Below are positions 6,098-7,603 of a DNA stretch of 7,603 bases, in pieces. Location of the stretch: contig CALBJS010000026.1 in the NCBI GenBank assembly GCA_937892995.1, positions 1 to 7,603 on the forward strand, read 5' to 3'. Position 1 is the first letter of the stretch; each line of letters starts with the position of its first letter. Source of the stretch: an uncultured Peptococcaceae bacterium (GTDB taxonomy: Bacteria > Bacillota > Desulfitobacteriia > Desulfitobacteriales > Syntrophobotulaceae). The notes under the pieces are model-generated. The model was given only the letters and a program-made list of their open reading frames with translations. It ran no database searches and had not been told where the DNA came from. Position numbers and translations under genes: made by a program.

Positions 6098-7603
6098 TCA
6101 AATCAATTGATACCGTCCCTCATCCCTTAGGATCATAATATACAAGGCCTCCAAAAGAGCTTTGGCACTTGCTCTCAGGATATTACTTGAAACCCCTATC
6201 GTCCCCCAGCTATCAAGCCCATGTCGAGTTTCGACCACTACCCGGACAACTGCTCCGGTACCACGGGATCCATCCAATACTCTAACCTTATAATCTATCA
6301 GTTCACTCTCTTCAATTATCGGAAAGAACGAACCTAAAGTACGCCTCAAGGCCCTATCTAAAGCATGAACCGGTCCATCACCTTCGGCTGCCATATGCAC
6401 CGACTCATCTTTCACCCTGACTTTAATCACGGCAACAGAGTCCAACTCCCTCCGCAGAGGATCACTCCAGACATGGTAATCTTCCAAACTAAAAGGCGGG
6501 TTATACTCTCCTAAAATCTCCAGGAGAAGAAGATCGAGACTTCCTTCAGCAGTCTCATACTGAAAACCCTCCTTCTCAGCCTCCTTAATCTTAGCCATAG
6601 CCTTTTCCACTAAGGGATCACCCTTCTCTAATTCAGGTCTAAAAAGGCGCATCCTTTGACAAATATTAGCTTTCCCAGCTTGATCGGAAACCAAAATTCG
6701 CCGCTCATTCCCTACCAAGGAAGGTTCAATATGCTCGAAGGTCCTGTTATTCTTTAATACTGCATCCACATGCATTCCTGCTTTATGAGCAAAAGCACTT
6801 CTCCCTACAAAAGGCTGTTTTTCATCGTAAGGATAATTAGCCAGCTCTGCAACATAGCGTGATAAATGAGTAAGGTTTTCAAGAGCTTCCCGTTCTAGAA
6901 GCTTATACCCTAATTTCAGTTGTAGCCAGGGAATAAGCGTACTAAGATTAGCATTGCCACAGCGCTCTCCGAATCCATTCCAGCTACCCTGAATCTGATT
7001 AGCACCTGCCTCCACAGCAGCAAGGGTATTAGCCACGGCCAGGCCACCGTCATTATGGGCATGAATCCCAAGGATCGTTGGTGTATATCCTTGGATCACG
7101 GTCTGTACCCCCCCGGTAATATCCTTTGGGGAAGCACCGCCGTTGGTATCGCAGAGTACAAGACCCTTAGCTCCTCCTTGTAAAGCAGCCTCGAGACAAC
7201 CTAAAGCAAAATCAGGATCATCAAGCCAGCCATCGAAGAAGTGTTCCGCGTCAAAGAAGACTTCTTTCCCTTCCCCTACCAGAAAGTTCACCGACTCTCT
7301 TATTATCCTTAAGTTCTCTTTAGAATTGGTACGCAGAACTTCTTGAACATGTAATTTCCAAGTTTTCCCGAAAATAGTAAGGGTCTTCGCTCCGGAAGAA
7401 AGAAGTCTAGCCAAAATTTCACTCTTTTCGGGAGATTCGTTAACCCGGCAGGTGCTGCCAAAAGCTACGACCCGAGTAGCAGGATTAACTATTTCCTCTG
7501 ATGGTAACCCAAGCTTATTCGCGGAAAACATCTGGAAGAATTCGTCATCTTTAGGATTAGAACCGGGCCAACCCGCTTCTACATAATCGATCCCCGCAGC
7601 CAT
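6098..7603 (-). CDS. cimA: Citramalate synthase (5' end cut by window)
   Basis: DRE-TIM metallolyase of the LeuA/isopropylmalate synthase family. It condenses pyruvate with acetyl-CoA to (R)-citramalate, the first step of the threonine-independent route to isoleucine. 501 residues are visible. The ATG at the right edge is internal: the sequence there (AAGIDYVEAGWPGSNPKD) normally lies some 35-40 residues into the protein, so the DTTLRDG active-site loop is off the window. Visible motifs, numbered from the edge: FDAEHFFDG (117-125), metal-binding HAHND (181-185), NGFGERCGNANL (209-220) and FAHKAGMHVDAV (271-282). From about 390 comes the LeuA-type regulatory domain with GSRGTGAVVRVVVET and WGTIGVSSNILRAS, so the enzyme is probably feedback-regulated by an end product such as isoleucine. 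EAGWPGSNPKD and GSWNGFGERCGNANL fit the clostridial citramalate synthase branch (TIGR00977 type) better than LeuA or homocitrate synthase. It is separated from maf by 289 bases and is probably its own unit. Confidence 0.94.
   Translation of the reverse strand: MAAGIDYVEAGWPGSNPKDDEFFQMFSANKLGLPSEEIVNPATRVVAFGSTCRVNESPEKSEILARLLSSGAKTLTIFGKTWKLHVQEVLRTNSKENLRIIRESVNFLVGEGKEVFFDAEHFFDGWLDDPDFALGCLEAALQGGAKGLVLCDTNGGASPKDITGGVQTVIQGYTPTILGIHAHNDGGLAVANTLAAVEAGANQIQGSWNGFGERCGNANLSTLIPWLQLKLGYKLLEREALENLTHLSRYVAELANYPYDEKQPFVGRSAFAHKAGMHVDAVLKNNRTFEHIEPSLVGNERRILVSDQAGKANICQRMRLFRPELEKGDPLVEKAMAKIKEAEKEGFQYETAEGSLDLLLLEILGEYNPPFSLEDYHVWSDPLRRELDSVAVIKVRVKDESVHMAAEGDGPVHALDRALRRTLGSFFPIIEESELIDYKVRVLDGSRGTGAVVRVVVETRHGLDSWGTIGVSSNILRASAKALLEALYIMILRDEGRYQLI

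Noticed and set aside
7601..7603. ATG at the right edge as the true cimA start
   Set aside because: The following residues match an internal part of citramalate synthases, and the DTTLRDG catalytic loop would be missing.

Overview
The window is an ordinary chromosomal segment in which every supported gene lies on the minus strand, so the genes are read from the right edge to the left. The order of transcription is citramalate synthase (cimA, 5' end cut), maf, radC, mreB, mreC, mreD and a class B penicillin-binding protein 2 (mrdA, 3' end cut). The maf-radC-mreBCD-PBP2 order is a known arrangement of rod-shaped Firmicutes, in which minCD often follows. Together with the moderate GC content, strong GGAGG-type ribosome binding sites, frequent GTG starts and the protein sequences, it suggests a Clostridia member near the Peptococcaceae/Desulfitobacteriaceae. 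That placement is inference, because no rRNA or other marker is present.

Layout. 6098-7603 is cimA, which makes citramalate from pyruvate and acetyl-CoA for isoleucine synthesis. 5809-6097 is a non-coding gap of 289 bases with three structured elements: an imperfect inverted repeat around 6008-6087, a long hairpin at 5924-5965 that probably ends the cimA transcript, and a maf leader with a sigma-A-like promoter (5884-5912) and a second hairpin followed by seven T residues just before the maf ribosome binding site. 5194-5808 is maf and 4427-5110 is radC. A 143-base AT-rich gap (4284-4426) with two short palindromes and no convincing promoter follows. 1872-4283 is mreB, mreC and mreD, tightly packed. 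1-1846 is mrdA, which loses its end, including the KTG box, off the left edge.

Function. MreB (actin-like filament), MreC and MreD (membrane scaffold) and PBP2 (transpeptidase) form the core of the elongasome, which inserts peptidoglycan along the side wall of rod cells. Maf is a nucleotide pyrophosphatase linked to division arrest, and RadC is a JAMM-fold protein of unsettled role; both are common passengers upstream of mreB. cimA appears to be a separate transcription unit of amino-acid metabolism.

I found no mobile element, CRISPR array, tRNA, rRNA or clearly new system. The points most worth a second look are the charged insertion of about 60 residues inside the PBP2 transpeptidase domain and the structured RNA-like elements between cimA and maf.
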